A stretch of 64,000 nucleotides of DNA, from the NCBI RefSeq assembly GCF_017352135.1, contig NZ_CP071455.1, forward strand, positions 806,001 to 870,000, given 5' to 3'. A program made the position numbers and the translations under genes. Positions 45,667 to 54,316 of the stretch are shown here, in pieces. How positions within the stretch are numbered: the stretch's first letter is position 1; each line of letters begins with the position of its first letter. Below the pieces are notes generated by a model, which saw nothing but the letters and a program-made list of their open reading frames with translations, was not told the DNA's origin and did no database searches. The stretch comes from Rhizobium lentis (lineage in GTDB: Bacteria > Pseudomonadota > Alphaproteobacteria > Rhizobiales > Rhizobiaceae).

Positions 45667-46074
45667 ATGCCCACCTTTATCATCGAGGGGCCGCAGGGCC
45701 TACGAACTGAAGCCAAGGCGACGATGATGGCCGAGATAACGACCGCGCTGGATGAAGCCTATCATATTCCGGATGTCCGCATTTTCCTGCGCGAGCACGC
45801 GCCCGCCAACGTTGCGCAAGACGGTCGCGTGGAGGCCGAGCCGGTTCGGCCGGTTTGTTTCGTCGAGGCGCCGAAATTGCCCGGCCTCGACGCCAGGCGC
45901 GTGCTGATCGAGAAGCTGAATGGCGCGATCGCAAAGGCATTTGCCGGCATTGCCAACACCGACGACATCCTGATCCTGGTCAATGAGTATCCGTTGGAGC
46001 TTGCCGGCGCGGGCGGGCGCCTCCAGTCGGAGAACCCCGATATCCTCGCAGCGATAGGAACGGCCGCCGAATAA
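45667..46074 (+). CDS. Tautomerase-superfamily protein
   Basis: 135 residues starting MPTFIIEGPQGL, so a free N-terminal proline, the catalytic base of the family, would be exposed after Met removal. The beta-alpha-beta unit is followed by a second half (RRVLIEKLNGAIAKAFAG, DDILILVNEYP), giving the longer tandem-like form. ATG 45667 follows GGAGACGACACAC. Divergent from the sigma-factor operon, so it may belong to its regulon. Substrate unknown. Confidence 0.72.
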   Translation: MPTFIIEGPQGLRTEAKATMMAEITTALDEAYHIPDVRIFLREHAPANVAQDGRVEAEPVRPVCFVEAPKLPGLDARRVLIEKLNGAIAKAFAGIANTDDILILVNEYPLELAGAGGRLQSENPDILAAIGTAAE

Positions 46075-46080
46075 GCAATG

Positions 46081-46235
46081 CCGTGCGGGGCGATCAGCGC
46101 CGGCCTGCGTCTGGTGGACCTGGAAATGGCGGAGATCTCAGCTGTGGCCGCGTCGGGCGAACGGCCGATGAACGTCGCGAATCTCCGCATACAGCGGATG
46201 TAGTCACGGCGCGTGTGCGCCACTACTCCCGCGCG
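46081..46235 (-). pseudogene. Relic of a tyrosine recombinase (N-terminal SAM-like domain)
   Basis: On the minus strand HTRRDYIRCMRRFATFIGRS and PDAATAE in one frame continue, after a one-base shift near 46135, as DLRHFQVHQTQAGADRP. This is the start of an integrase of the type that often accompanies IS91-like elements. No catalytic domain remains. It marks a former mobile element between the tautomerase gene and the SnoaL-like gene. Confidence 0.5.
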
Positions 46236-46398
46236 AGCGGATTCGTTCTGTGGTGCAACAGCGACCTCCAGTGTGGTCGCTGGCCATGCCCGCTTTCGGA
46301 AGCCGGCAAAGCTGACCTTTGCATCCAAATGAGGGCACAAAACGGACAGCCGGAGCCTGGTCCAGTACGACTTATGGGGGCAGAGCGCGACGGCCGCG

Positions 46399-46932
46399 TC
46401 AGTTGCCCGTCGCATCGGCACCGGGATCCAACACATTCCAGTATTCGCGCAGCGCGCTGATGCGATCGCCGCGCACCTTGAAGATGATGACCTCGTGATT
46501 TCGATAGAAACCCGCCGGCATGCTTTCTGCGGCAGATTCAAAGACGGCGGTATCGCCGTCATAGGTTGCTCGTTCCAGCACGCTTCGAATTCGGTTTCCT
46601 GCCTGTTGGTGATAACGTGCCCACGCCACCAGTTGCTTCTTGCCATCCTGCCCTTCATGGAGACCAGCAAAATCTCCCTGTGGAAAGTGAAACTGAAAAT
46701 CATCGGTTGTGAGTGCAAGAAATGGCTCCCATTCACCCGTGCGCCATGCCCGAACAAAGAGCGACCAGGCATGGTCGGCGACACGCTTCGTGTTTGCGTC
46801 CATTCCTTCGGCGACTGCGGGTGCGGCAATTTCAGGCATAGGAGGAAGTACCCGGCGAGAACTTTGATCCTGCGCTACGGCAATGCTGGAAAAGAGAGCC
46901 GCTGCGAGTGCTAGGCTTGTACCGAATTTCAT
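46399..46932 (-). CDS. Exported SnoaL-like protein
   Basis: 177 residues from ATG 46932. Signal peptide MKFGTSLALAAALFSSIAVAQ at the start, so periplasmic. The mature part has the NTF2/SnoaL-like pattern (HAWSLFVRAWRTGEWEPFLAL, FHFPQGDFAGLHEGQDGKKQ, HEVIIFKVRGDRISALREYW). Family members bind or isomerise small polar compounds; no catalytic prediction is safe. Adjacent to an AraC regulator gene on the same strand, 111 bases upstream. Confidence 0.7.
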   Translation of the reverse strand: MKFGTSLALAAALFSSIAVAQDQSSRRVLPPMPEIAAPAVAEGMDANTKRVADHAWSLFVRAWRTGEWEPFLALTTDDFQFHFPQGDFAGLHEGQDGKKQLVAWARYHQQAGNRIRSVLERATYDGDTAVFESAAESMPAGFYRNHEVIIFKVRGDRISALREYWNVLDPGADATGN

Positions 46933-47043
46933 GGAGCTGATCCTTCCTGATTGACGTTGTGCATTATCAGGAGGAAAACGACGACACCTGCAACGCTGCA
47001 CCGTGTGAACCGCGCAGATTACGCAAATCACACAGCTTGGTAG

Positions 47044-47985
47044 TTACGTTCTGCTCATAGAGCGCGATAGGCGACGATGTGATGCGGGAGGCTCGCCCAT
47101 CCGGCTTCGGAAGACATTCGTCAGGTGCGCATGAGTAGCGAAGCCGCACATCCTCGCTATTTCCTTGATGGCTAAAGAGCTACCTGTCAGAAGCTTCGAG
47201 GCTCTATAGATGCGCCTGCGGATGAGGTACTCGCCGGGAGATATTCCCGTACTGCCCCGAAATGCACGGACGAATGCGCTGATGCTCAGCCCTGCATCCT
47301 GCGCGAGGAGAGCAAGCGACAGGTCCTCATGCATCTCTGCCTCTATCCGATCGACAACGCGCTGCAAAGCTGCCGGATGCATCCAGGCATCGTCGTGATG
47401 ACCGAAGTCAAGACGAGCCTCGCGGGCAAGGTGGCGGACAGCGGCGATGGCGAGCTGTTCCATGACGATGACAGGTGGGCGTTCCGCAATTTCCGAAAGT
47501 TCGGTCATCCGTTCGATCAAAAGCCGGAATTTCTCCGCCCGATCATTATAGATCGGGACCATGCTTTGCCGTGATCCATCCAACTGGCAGGCATCCATCA
47601 GGAAATCATCCGAAAATTCGAGCCTGATGAACGAGAGACTGCCGCCTTCCATCACGCCCGCTCGTTCACGACCGGCGGGAGTTAGTGACACGGAACCTGG
47701 CCGGTCAGGTCTTTCGAGAAGGGGGCCTGCATCTGTTCGTGAGGCACTATATCGTGACGCGCCGGTTCGTGTCACCGATGCCTGATGCCAGTCGGAGACG
47801 GTATGGTAACGTGCGCCGCCGAAAGCCTGTGTACGGGACAAGTACAAAGTGAAGCCTACAAACTCCAGTCTTTGGATATTTCTCCCATGCCTTGCCAATA
47901 GGGGCTCCTTCGCGAGGCTCGAACGACCCGGATAATCTCTAACCAGTCCGCGAAGACCCGCAAACTCATGAGAGCGAAGGCACAA
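47044..47985 (-). CDS. AraC-family transcriptional regulator
   Basis: 313 residues if the TTG at 47985 is used; no ATG lies near the expected N-terminus and the true start is uncertain. C-terminal DNA-binding region: DLSLALLAQDAGLSISAFVRAFRGSTGISPGEYLIRR split over two helix-turn-helix units, the second EIARMCGFATHAHLTNVFR. The N-terminal part (GSVSLTPAGRERAGVMEG, FIRLEFSDDFL) resembles the cupin-type sensor of AraC regulators. It faces the end of the aromatic operon, which has its own LysR regulator, so its target may be the adjacent SnoaL-like gene. Confidence 0.78.
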   Translation of the reverse strand: MCLRSHEFAGLRGLVRDYPGRSSLAKEPLLARHGRNIQRLEFVGFTLYLSRTQAFGGARYHTVSDWHQASVTRTGASRYSASRTDAGPLLERPDRPGSVSLTPAGRERAGVMEGGSLSFIRLEFSDDFLMDACQLDGSRQSMVPIYNDRAEKFRLLIERMTELSEIAERPPVIVMEQLAIAAVRHLAREARLDFGHHDDAWMHPAALQRVVDRIEAEMHEDLSLALLAQDAGLSISAFVRAFRGSTGISPGEYLIRRRIYRASKLLTGSSLAIKEIARMCGFATHAHLTNVFRSRMGEPPASHRRLSRSMSRT

Positions 47986-48209
47986 TGAGCGTGCAAACGC
48001 ATCTCGTGAGACTCTGCTTCCTTTGCGATCCGGACCTCCAGCCAGACGGCTCCAACGGTGAACGGATCGAGGCGGTCGTAGGTCCGCCCCGATTGCTTAG
48101 CCACGATTTTGCCACCGATGATCTGACGGAGTTTGAAATTTCCGATACTTCCTCGCTCCCACAGTCTCTTCCATGGTGACGAGTACCAGTCGCGGCGATC
48201 GATTCAAAC

Positions 48210-49094
48210 CTAGGATTTTATCGGCGCGAGCACGAAATCGTGTTCGACTTTCCAGTATTTCCCTTCAAAGCCGAGTTCCCGGGCACGCGCCGGATCGTCG
48301 GTCAGCTCAAATTTGGCGAGCAGGCTTTCCTTCACACCGAAGACCGCGTCCGAATGGATATAGGGATCATCCGGATCGAAGATGTGGGTCGTCAGCGTCT
48401 CGAACCCGTCGGCCCTAATGATATAGTGGAGATGGGCCGGTCTGTAGGGATGGCGACCCAGCGCCTTCAGCATCTGCCCGACGGGACCGTCGTCCGGGAT
48501 CGGATAATATTTCGGTTTGACGGCGCGGAACCAGTAACGGCCGTCTTTGCCGGTGCGGAAGATGCCACGCAGATTGAAATCCGGCTGGATGCCCTTCTGC
48601 TGCACGTCGTAGAAGCCCTCGTCATTTGCCTGCCAGACATCGATGACGGCATTCTTGATCGGCCTGCCTTCGGTATCGAGGATAAGCCCGCCGATCACCA
48701 TGTCCTCGCCCTTCTGGTCGAGGCAGATATTGGCCCCCATCGGCAGTTCAGGCGCATCGGCGACGTGGAAGGGACCAAGCACAGTGCTTTCCGACGCGCC
48801 CGATGGCTTGCGGTTATTGATTGCATCGACCAGCATAGAGACGCCGAGCACATCGGACAGCAGAATGAATTCCTGCCGCCATTCGTTGCACATGTGCCCG
48901 GTGCGGGTCAGGAACTGGACCGTCTCCATCCATTCCTCCTGCGTCGGTTCAAGCTCCTTGACCGCCTCATGCAGCTTGCGGGTAACGACCTCCATAACCT
49001 GCTTCAGCCGCTCGCTCCTGGCGCCGGCATTGCGGCTGGTGACGACCTCGACGGAGTTCTCCTCGGTGAAATAGCCATTTTCCTCCTGAGCCAT
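48210..49094 (-). CDS. Hydroxyquinol 1,2-dioxygenase (second copy)
   Basis: 294 residues, intradiol dioxygenase with the N-terminal dimerisation domain (residues 25-100). Non-heme Fe(III) ligands are the tyrosines of NDEGFYDVQQ or PKYYPIPDDGP and the histidines of RPAHLHYII. It cleaves 1,2,4-trihydroxybenzene to maleylacetate. ATG 49094 is chosen over a GTG at 49106 because GTGAGG precedes it. Last gene of the nine-gene operon; only moderately similar to the first copy at 56.7 kb, so it may differ in substrate range. Confidence 0.88.
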   Translation of the reverse strand: MAQEENGYFTEENSVEVVTSRNAGARSERLKQVMEVVTRKLHEAVKELEPTQEEWMETVQFLTRTGHMCNEWRQEFILLSDVLGVSMLVDAINNRKPSGASESTVLGPFHVADAPELPMGANICLDQKGEDMVIGGLILDTEGRPIKNAVIDVWQANDEGFYDVQQKGIQPDFNLRGIFRTGKDGRYWFRAVKPKYYPIPDDGPVGQMLKALGRHPYRPAHLHYIIRADGFETLTTHIFDPDDPYIHSDAVFGVKESLLAKFELTDDPARARELGFEGKYWKVEHDFVLAPIKS

Positions 49095-49102
49095 GATGAG
49101 CC

Positions 49103-50857
49103 TCACCGGTCCAAAATCGTTTTGAGAACGCGGCGCAGTTCGGCTTCGGGTTCGGAAGCCGCCTCATCCGCCCGCCACGCGACGTGATGATCCGGCCGCA
49201 CCAGCAACAGGCCGGAATCGCGAATTTCCCGGGCGCGCGCCCAGTCGCCCGTCAGGTCCTGCCAGGTCTGGCGCGGACCGATCTTGTGTGCGGCAATGGT
49301 AATGCCAAGTTCCTTGGAGAGCGCTTTGGCAGCCGAAATCCAGCCATCGCCGCCGATCCCCGTCAGGACCGTGAAGACGCCGTGTCCGGTGAGATCGAGG
49401 CTGGATACTTTCTCGCCGTTGGCGCCGAACAGCCAGACATGCGGCAAGCGGGCGCCCGGCCAGGTCGTCTGCTGGAAATGCAGCTCCGCATCCCTCGCGA
49501 AAGCAGGCTCCGGCTGACCGTCCTTGACGATAGCGTTCGAGGTGTAGCGGTGGTTCATTTCGACGCCATGGGCATCAAATTCGTAGACCTTATGAGCGAT
49601 GGCGGCGCGGATCGCGCTGCGCTGCAGCTCGGCATCGGCTGTGTCGTCACAGCGCGCATCCATATTCTGTTGCATCTTTACGGGGTCGACGGAATCGAGC
49701 AGGCCGAGCGACTTGAAGATCGGCCCGAATTCCTCGATCGACTTGTTGGCGCGGGTGACGATCTGCTTGGCGACGGGAGCACGCTCTGCTTGGTAGCTAT
49801 CGAGGAGCCCCATGCCCGCCTGCCCCTTGAGCACCATGGCAAGCTTCCAGGCGAGATTGAACCCGTCCTGGATCGAAGTGTTCGATCCGAGCCCGTTGGA
49901 TGGCGGATGGCGATGGGTTGCATCGCCCATGCAGAACACACGGCCGTTCGACACCGTGGTCGCGTACATGTTGTTGACAGTCCAGGTGGAGACCGACTTG
50001 ATCTTCGGCTCGATTTCCTGAACGCCGACCAGCTCGCGCACGACCTTGGTGGCGAAGGCGTCATCCACTTGGGGCGCCGGCTGGTTGATGTCGTAGCCCC
50101 AAACGATCAGCCACTCGTTCCATGGCCGGACCATGCGCACCAGGCCCATGCCGATGCCCCCGACATCAGCGCCCGGCTGCAGCACCCAATAAAGCACCGA
50201 GGGACGATGCGCGACATAGCGGGAGAGGTCTGCCTTGAACAGGATGTTCATCGACCCCGCGACGCCCATCTTGCCTTCGAAGGTCAGGCCCGCATGTTCG
50301 GCAACCTTGGAATTGCCGCCGTCCGCACCGATCAGGAATTTCGAGCGGATCGTCAGTTCCTTGCCGGTCAGCCGGTCGAAGCAGATGGTCGTCACGCCTT
50401 CGGCATCCTGCACGTGGCTCCTGTATTCGGTTGACATGCGCGGCTGCGCGCCGCGCGAACATGCCGTCTTGAACAGGAGCGGTTCCATATAGGTCTGTGG
50501 CAGATCGTTCATCCGGCCTGGCGATGACAGAATATGCTCCGCGCGGGACAGGGGGTGATTGCCCCAGCTCTGCATACGGCCGATCTCCTCGCCGGCAACG
50601 GCGGTGCAGAAGACGTTCTGCCCCATGAGATCCTGCTCGGTGGCAAACAGATAGGCCTCGTCCTCGACGTCCCGCCCGAGATCGCGCAGGACCTCCATCG
50701 TCCGCTGATTGGTGATGTGTGCTCTGGGCGTATTGGCGAGCCAACGGTAGCGGTTGATCACTAGCGGCTCCAGGCCGTAGGTCGCAAGCAGCGCGGCCGT
50801 GGCCGAGCCGGCCGGCCCCGTGCCAATGATCAAAACGTCGGTGATGATGTCAGCCAT
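49103..50857 (-). CDS. TfdB-like flavin-dependent aromatic hydroxylase
   Basis: 584 residues, class A FAD monooxygenase of the phenol/resorcinol hydroxylase group. FAD motif VLIIGTGPAGSATAALLATYG, TfdB-type blocks NTPRAHITNQRTMEVLRDLG and HRPSVLYWVLQPGADVGGIG, second FAD motif GRVFCMGDATHRHPP. It hydroxylates a phenol at the ortho position using NAD(P)H. With hydroxyquinol dioxygenase beside it, resorcinol or a related phenol is the likely substrate, giving hydroxyquinol; a chlorophenol is an alternative. ATG 50857 follows AGGGAGGG and overlaps the permease gene by eight bases. Confidence 0.87.
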   Translation of the reverse strand: MADIITDVLIIGTGPAGSATAALLATYGLEPLVINRYRWLANTPRAHITNQRTMEVLRDLGRDVEDEAYLFATEQDLMGQNVFCTAVAGEEIGRMQSWGNHPLSRAEHILSSPGRMNDLPQTYMEPLLFKTACSRGAQPRMSTEYRSHVQDAEGVTTICFDRLTGKELTIRSKFLIGADGGNSKVAEHAGLTFEGKMGVAGSMNILFKADLSRYVAHRPSVLYWVLQPGADVGGIGMGLVRMVRPWNEWLIVWGYDINQPAPQVDDAFATKVVRELVGVQEIEPKIKSVSTWTVNNMYATTVSNGRVFCMGDATHRHPPSNGLGSNTSIQDGFNLAWKLAMVLKGQAGMGLLDSYQAERAPVAKQIVTRANKSIEEFGPIFKSLGLLDSVDPVKMQQNMDARCDDTADAELQRSAIRAAIAHKVYEFDAHGVEMNHRYTSNAIVKDGQPEPAFARDAELHFQQTTWPGARLPHVWLFGANGEKVSSLDLTGHGVFTVLTGIGGDGWISAAKALSKELGITIAAHKIGPRQTWQDLTGDWARAREIRDSGLLLVRPDHHVAWRADEAASEPEAELRRVLKTILDR

Positions 50858-51965
50858 TCGGCCCTCCCTTGTCATCCTGTCGAACGGTTTCGCCCCTCAG
50901 GATGCGGCGAACCGGAAAGAGTTCCCAACCCGTACGGTCGGATATCAGCCCCCAGAGCCCTCTAGGCGCAAACAGCATGGTTATGATCGCCAGCGTGCCG
51001 AGCGCCAGAAGATACCAGGAACCGTAGCTGGAAAAGGCATTCTGCAGCACGAAGAACACGAGCACGCCAAGGATGGGACCTTCAATCGTACCGATGCCGC
51101 CGATGACGACGATGAAGATGACGTAGGCCGTCCAATCGGTCAGCGAAAAGGCCGCGTCAGGTGATATCCGCGCCTTCTGCAGGTAGATCAGCGCACCAAC
51201 GATGCCGGTAACGAATGCGACGAAGAGATAGACGAGCGTCTTCAGCCTGCGGGCATCGACCCCGAGCGCCCGGGCGGCGGTCTCGTTGTCACGTACCGCG
51301 GCAAGGCCCAGCCCGTGCTTGCTGCGCAGCAGCTTGTAGATGAAGGAGATCGTCAAGGCTGCCGATGCCAGCGCCAACCAGTAGGCCAGTGCATCGGCCG
51401 CAGCCGGCGGGCGCATGCCGAACCAGTCAACAAGCGCCGAGATGCCGAACATGTCGCGCACGGCATCCCGCGGGAGTGACGTGCCCGTTCCTCCACCAAG
51501 CGTCTTCCACTGTGCCAGAAGTAGTCGGCCGACCTCGGCAATGACCCAAGTACCAATTGCGAAATAGGGACCGTAAAGGCGAAAAGCGAAAAAGGCGGTC
51601 GGCACAGCGATCAGCATCGCAAGCAGGCCGGCCAGCGGAACCGCCAGGATAGGGTCGAGCCCAAGCAGGATCACCAGACCGAAGAGAGCATAGGCGCCGC
51701 AGCCGACGAAGAGTTGCTGCCCCACCGAAATCAGCCCGGCATAGCCGGCCAGCAGGTTCCAGCTCTGCGCCAATGTCAGCATCGTCAATATGTAGAAGAG
51801 GTCCTGGGCGACGCCGCGCGAAACAATAAAGGGCGCGGCTGCAAGAGCGATCACCGCGGCGAGCGCGACAATGCCGAAGATGCGGGCAATGCGCGTGCGT
51901 GTCTCGATTTTCCAATCCGCCGCTGCGTGATTTTCGGGTGTCATTGTTTCGAAACCTGTGGTCAT
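50850..51965 (-). CDS. Branched-chain-type ABC importer, permease LivM-like
   Basis: 371 residues from ATG 51965. About nine membrane helices (GIVALAAVIALAAAPFIV onward) and the family motif YFAIGTWVIAEVGRLL. A cytoplasmic tail of about 40 residues follows. In this operon it should carry an aromatic acid or phenol, not an amino acid. The 8-base gap to the livH-like gene upstream and the overlap with the hydroxylase gene tie uptake to breakdown. Confidence 0.87.
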   Translation of the reverse strand: MTTGFETMTPENHAAADWKIETRTRIARIFGIVALAAVIALAAAPFIVSRGVAQDLFYILTMLTLAQSWNLLAGYAGLISVGQQLFVGCGAYALFGLVILLGLDPILAVPLAGLLAMLIAVPTAFFAFRLYGPYFAIGTWVIAEVGRLLLAQWKTLGGGTGTSLPRDAVRDMFGISALVDWFGMRPPAAADALAYWLALASAALTISFIYKLLRSKHGLGLAAVRDNETAARALGVDARRLKTLVYLFVAFVTGIVGALIYLQKARISPDAAFSLTDWTAYVIFIVVIGGIGTIEGPILGVLVFFVLQNAFSSYGSWYLLALGTLAIITMLFAPRGLWGLISDRTGWELFPVRRILRGETVRQDDKGGPNG

Positions 51966-51973
51966 CGCGCGCC

Positions 51974-52837
51974 TCAATCCACCGCCCGCGGGAAGAGACC
52001 GCGCGGACGAAACAGCAGGACGAGCAGAAAGGCGAGATGGCCGGCGAGTATCTGCCACTCGGGATTGATCGCCGCGCCCATGGTCTGCGCGATCCCGAGA
52101 ATAACGCCGCCGGCGAGCGTGCCCCAGAGCGACCCCAGCCCGCCGATGATAACGGCCTCGAAGGCGTAGATAAGCCGCGCAGGTCCGGCGGTCGGATCGA
52201 AATTCGCGCGCATGCCGAGATAGAGCGCGGCGACGGTGACGACCAGCATCGCAAGACCGGTGGCAACGGCGAAGATCGAGTTCGGCCGGATGCCCATCAG
52301 GCTTGCGGTCACGACGTCATCAGAGGTGGCTCGGAAGGCGCGGCCGAGCGCCGTCCGGTAGATGAGCTGGTTCAAAGCGATGATGACGATCACCGCCGAT
52401 GCGAAGGTCATCAGCGGCATCAGCCCGGCATTGACGCCACCGATCTCCACCGACGCGGTCTCGAGCGTACCCGCCGAAATTCTCCGGCTGTCCGCCGTGA
52501 ATGCCTCCAGAAGCCCGTTCTGGACGACGATCGACAGCCCGAAGGTAACGAGCAGCGGCGGCAGCACGTCCTTGCCAAGCGTGCGGTTCAGAAGGTGGTA
52601 TTGCATGAGCCAGCCTATGCCGAACATCAACGGCGCAGCGATCAGTGCTGCGACGAATGGGTCGAGGCCGAGCGACGAGACGATCAGCAGGATCAGGAAG
52701 GCCGCCAGCACGATCAGGTCGCCATGCGCAAGGTTCACCAGCCGCATGATGCCGAACACGATGCTGAGACCGGCGGCAAACAGCGCGTAGAGCCCGCCGA
52801 GCAGGATGCCTTGCAGGACCGTATCAAGCCAGTTCAT
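51974..52837 (-). CDS. Branched-chain-type ABC importer, permease LivH-like
   Basis: 287 residues. Starts MNWLDTVLQGILLGGLYALF, as usual for LivH. Helices with GADLIVLAAFLILLIV-type content and the motif LGRAFRATSDDVVTASLMGI. Overlaps the livF-like gene by 14 bases. Forms the channel with the LivM-like protein. Confidence 0.88.
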   Translation of the reverse strand: MNWLDTVLQGILLGGLYALFAAGLSIVFGIMRLVNLAHGDLIVLAAFLILLIVSSLGLDPFVAALIAAPLMFGIGWLMQYHLLNRTLGKDVLPPLLVTFGLSIVVQNGLLEAFTADSRRISAGTLETASVEIGGVNAGLMPLMTFASAVIVIIALNQLIYRTALGRAFRATSDDVVTASLMGIRPNSIFAVATGLAMLVVTVAALYLGMRANFDPTAGPARLIYAFEAVIIGGLGSLWGTLAGGVILGIAQTMGAAINPEWQILAGHLAFLLVLLFRPRGLFPRAVD

Positions 52838-53546
52838 GGTTGTCGGCTCCGAAATAAGCAGAATGGATCGCGGCTCGCTCCAGCTCAGAGGGACGTCCCG
52901 TCAGGGTGATCCGGCCCTCCATCATGCAATAGACGCGGTCGGCGACCTTCAGCGCCTGAGCGATATCCTGCTCGACGATGATAATGGCGGCACCCGAGGC
53001 CCTGATCTTGGAAAAGGCGGCGTAGATATCTCTGATCACCACCGGGGCCAGACCGAGGCTGAGTTCATCGCAGAGCAGAACCTCCGGGTTGGACATCAGT
53101 GCCCGCCCGATCGCTACCATCTGCTGCTGGCCGCCGGAGAGCGCCGTTGCCGGATAGCGGCGGCGCTCCTTCAGGATTGGGAAAAGGTCATAGATGGTTT
53201 CGAGCGTCCACGGTCCACCGGCGCGTCTGCCATAGCCGCCGATCTGAAGGTTTTCCTCGACGCTGAGAGACGGAAAGAGTTTGCGGCCCTCCGGCACCAG
53301 CGCGATGCCGCGGCGCACGACGTCGGGCGCGCCGATCGCGCCGATCGCCTGGCCACGATGCAGGACCATCTCCGGCAGATTGGCGATCACCCCGGCAATC
53401 GACCGCATCAGGGTCGACTTACCGGCGCCATTGGCCCCGATTACCGCGATGGTTTCACCGGCATCCAGCCGCATATCGACGCCGAAGATCGCCTGGAAAT
53501 CGCCGTAGAAGGCCGTCAGCCGCTTCGTTTCGATGAGGCTCGTCAT
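52824..53546 (-). CDS. Branched-chain-type ABC importer, ATPase LivF-like
   Basis: 240 residues. ATG 53546 overlaps the livG-like stop; a TTG one codon earlier is less likely. Walker A GANGAGKST, signature LSGGQQQMVAIGRAL, Walker B VLLCDELSLGLAP (Leu where Pro is usual, typical of LivF) and IIVEQDIAQAL in place of the switch histidine, also typical. Partner of the LivG-like ATPase. Confidence 0.9.
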   Translation of the reverse strand: MTSLIETKRLTAFYGDFQAIFGVDMRLDAGETIAVIGANGAGKSTLMRSIAGVIANLPEMVLHRGQAIGAIGAPDVVRRGIALVPEGRKLFPSLSVEENLQIGGYGRRAGGPWTLETIYDLFPILKERRRYPATALSGGQQQMVAIGRALMSNPEVLLCDELSLGLAPVVIRDIYAAFSKIRASGAAIIIVEQDIAQALKVADRVYCMMEGRITLTGRPSELERAAIHSAYFGADNHELA

Positions 53547-54265
53547 CAAACTTCCATCCCGAGATAGATTTCGCGGACCTCGCGCGATGCCATGATCGCA
53601 TCTGGTTCACCGATGCCGATGACCCGGCCAAAATTGAGAACGAGAATACGTTCCACAACAGCGGTCAGGGCATGTAGCACGTGCTCGATCCAGATGATCG
53701 CAATCCCGCGCTGATGGACGCGCTTGATCGTCGCTACCAGCTGGCGGCATTCGCCCTCGGTCAGCCCTCCGGCGATTTCGTCGAGCAACAGAAGCTTCGG
53801 CTGGGTCGCGAGCGCCCGCGCCAACTCCAGCCGCTTGCGCTCCAGAAGCGTCAGCGACGACGCGGGCCTGTTTGCCTTGGCGATCAGCCCGGTCTCGACA
53901 AGAATGTCGGCGCAAATGGCGGTGACGTCGCTCTCCCTTTGCTGCGTGCCGAAAGCACCGGCAACGAGGAGATTCTCATAGACCGTCAGGCGTTCGAAAG
54001 GCTGCGGGATCTGGAATGTGCGTCCCATGCCCGCCAGGCAACGCTGCATCGGCGGCAAACGGGTCACGTCATGCCCATCGAGCTCTATGGAACCGGAGGC
54101 AACCGCGAGATTGCCATTGATCAGGTTGAACAGCGTCGACTTGCCGGCCCCATTGGGACCGATAATGCCGAGCGCTTCGCCGGGCGCGACCGAAAAGTCG
54201 ACCCCTTCGGCGACGACGAGCGCGCCGAAGGATTTCGAGACATCCTTGAGTTCCAGAATGGCCAT
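53546..54265 (-). CDS. Branched-chain-type ABC importer, ATPase LivG-like
   Basis: 239 residues. Walker A GPNGAGKST, GMGRTFQIPQPFERLTVYEN (LivG Q-loop), signature LTLLERKRLELARAL (degenerate in place of LSGGQ, usual in LivG), Walker B LLLLDEIAGGLT and IIWIEHVLHAL with the switch His. ATG 54265 is 51 bases after the binding-protein gene. Confidence 0.9.
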   Translation of the reverse strand: MAILELKDVSKSFGALVVAEGVDFSVAPGEALGIIGPNGAGKSTLFNLINGNLAVASGSIELDGHDVTRLPPMQRCLAGMGRTFQIPQPFERLTVYENLLVAGAFGTQQRESDVTAICADILVETGLIAKANRPASSLTLLERKRLELARALATQPKLLLLDEIAGGLTEGECRQLVATIKRVHQRGIAIIWIEHVLHALTAVVERILVLNFGRVIGIGEPDAIMASREVREIYLGMEV

Positions 54266-54316
54266 GATTATTCTCCGCGCGACCGCCCGGCTCGCAAGCC
54301 AGGCAGTTCTACGCCC

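Noticed and set aside
45762..46829. 355-residue minus-strand frame spanning the tautomerase and SnoaL-like genes
   Set aside because: Runs through two better-supported genes; only a short internal part (46081-46235) resembles a real protein and was reported as a recombinase relic.
47856..48179. Open frames on both strands between the AraC gene and the dioxygenase
   Set aside because: Protein-like stretches (for example AVWLEVRIAKEAESHEMRLH) but no family, start signal or consistent extent.
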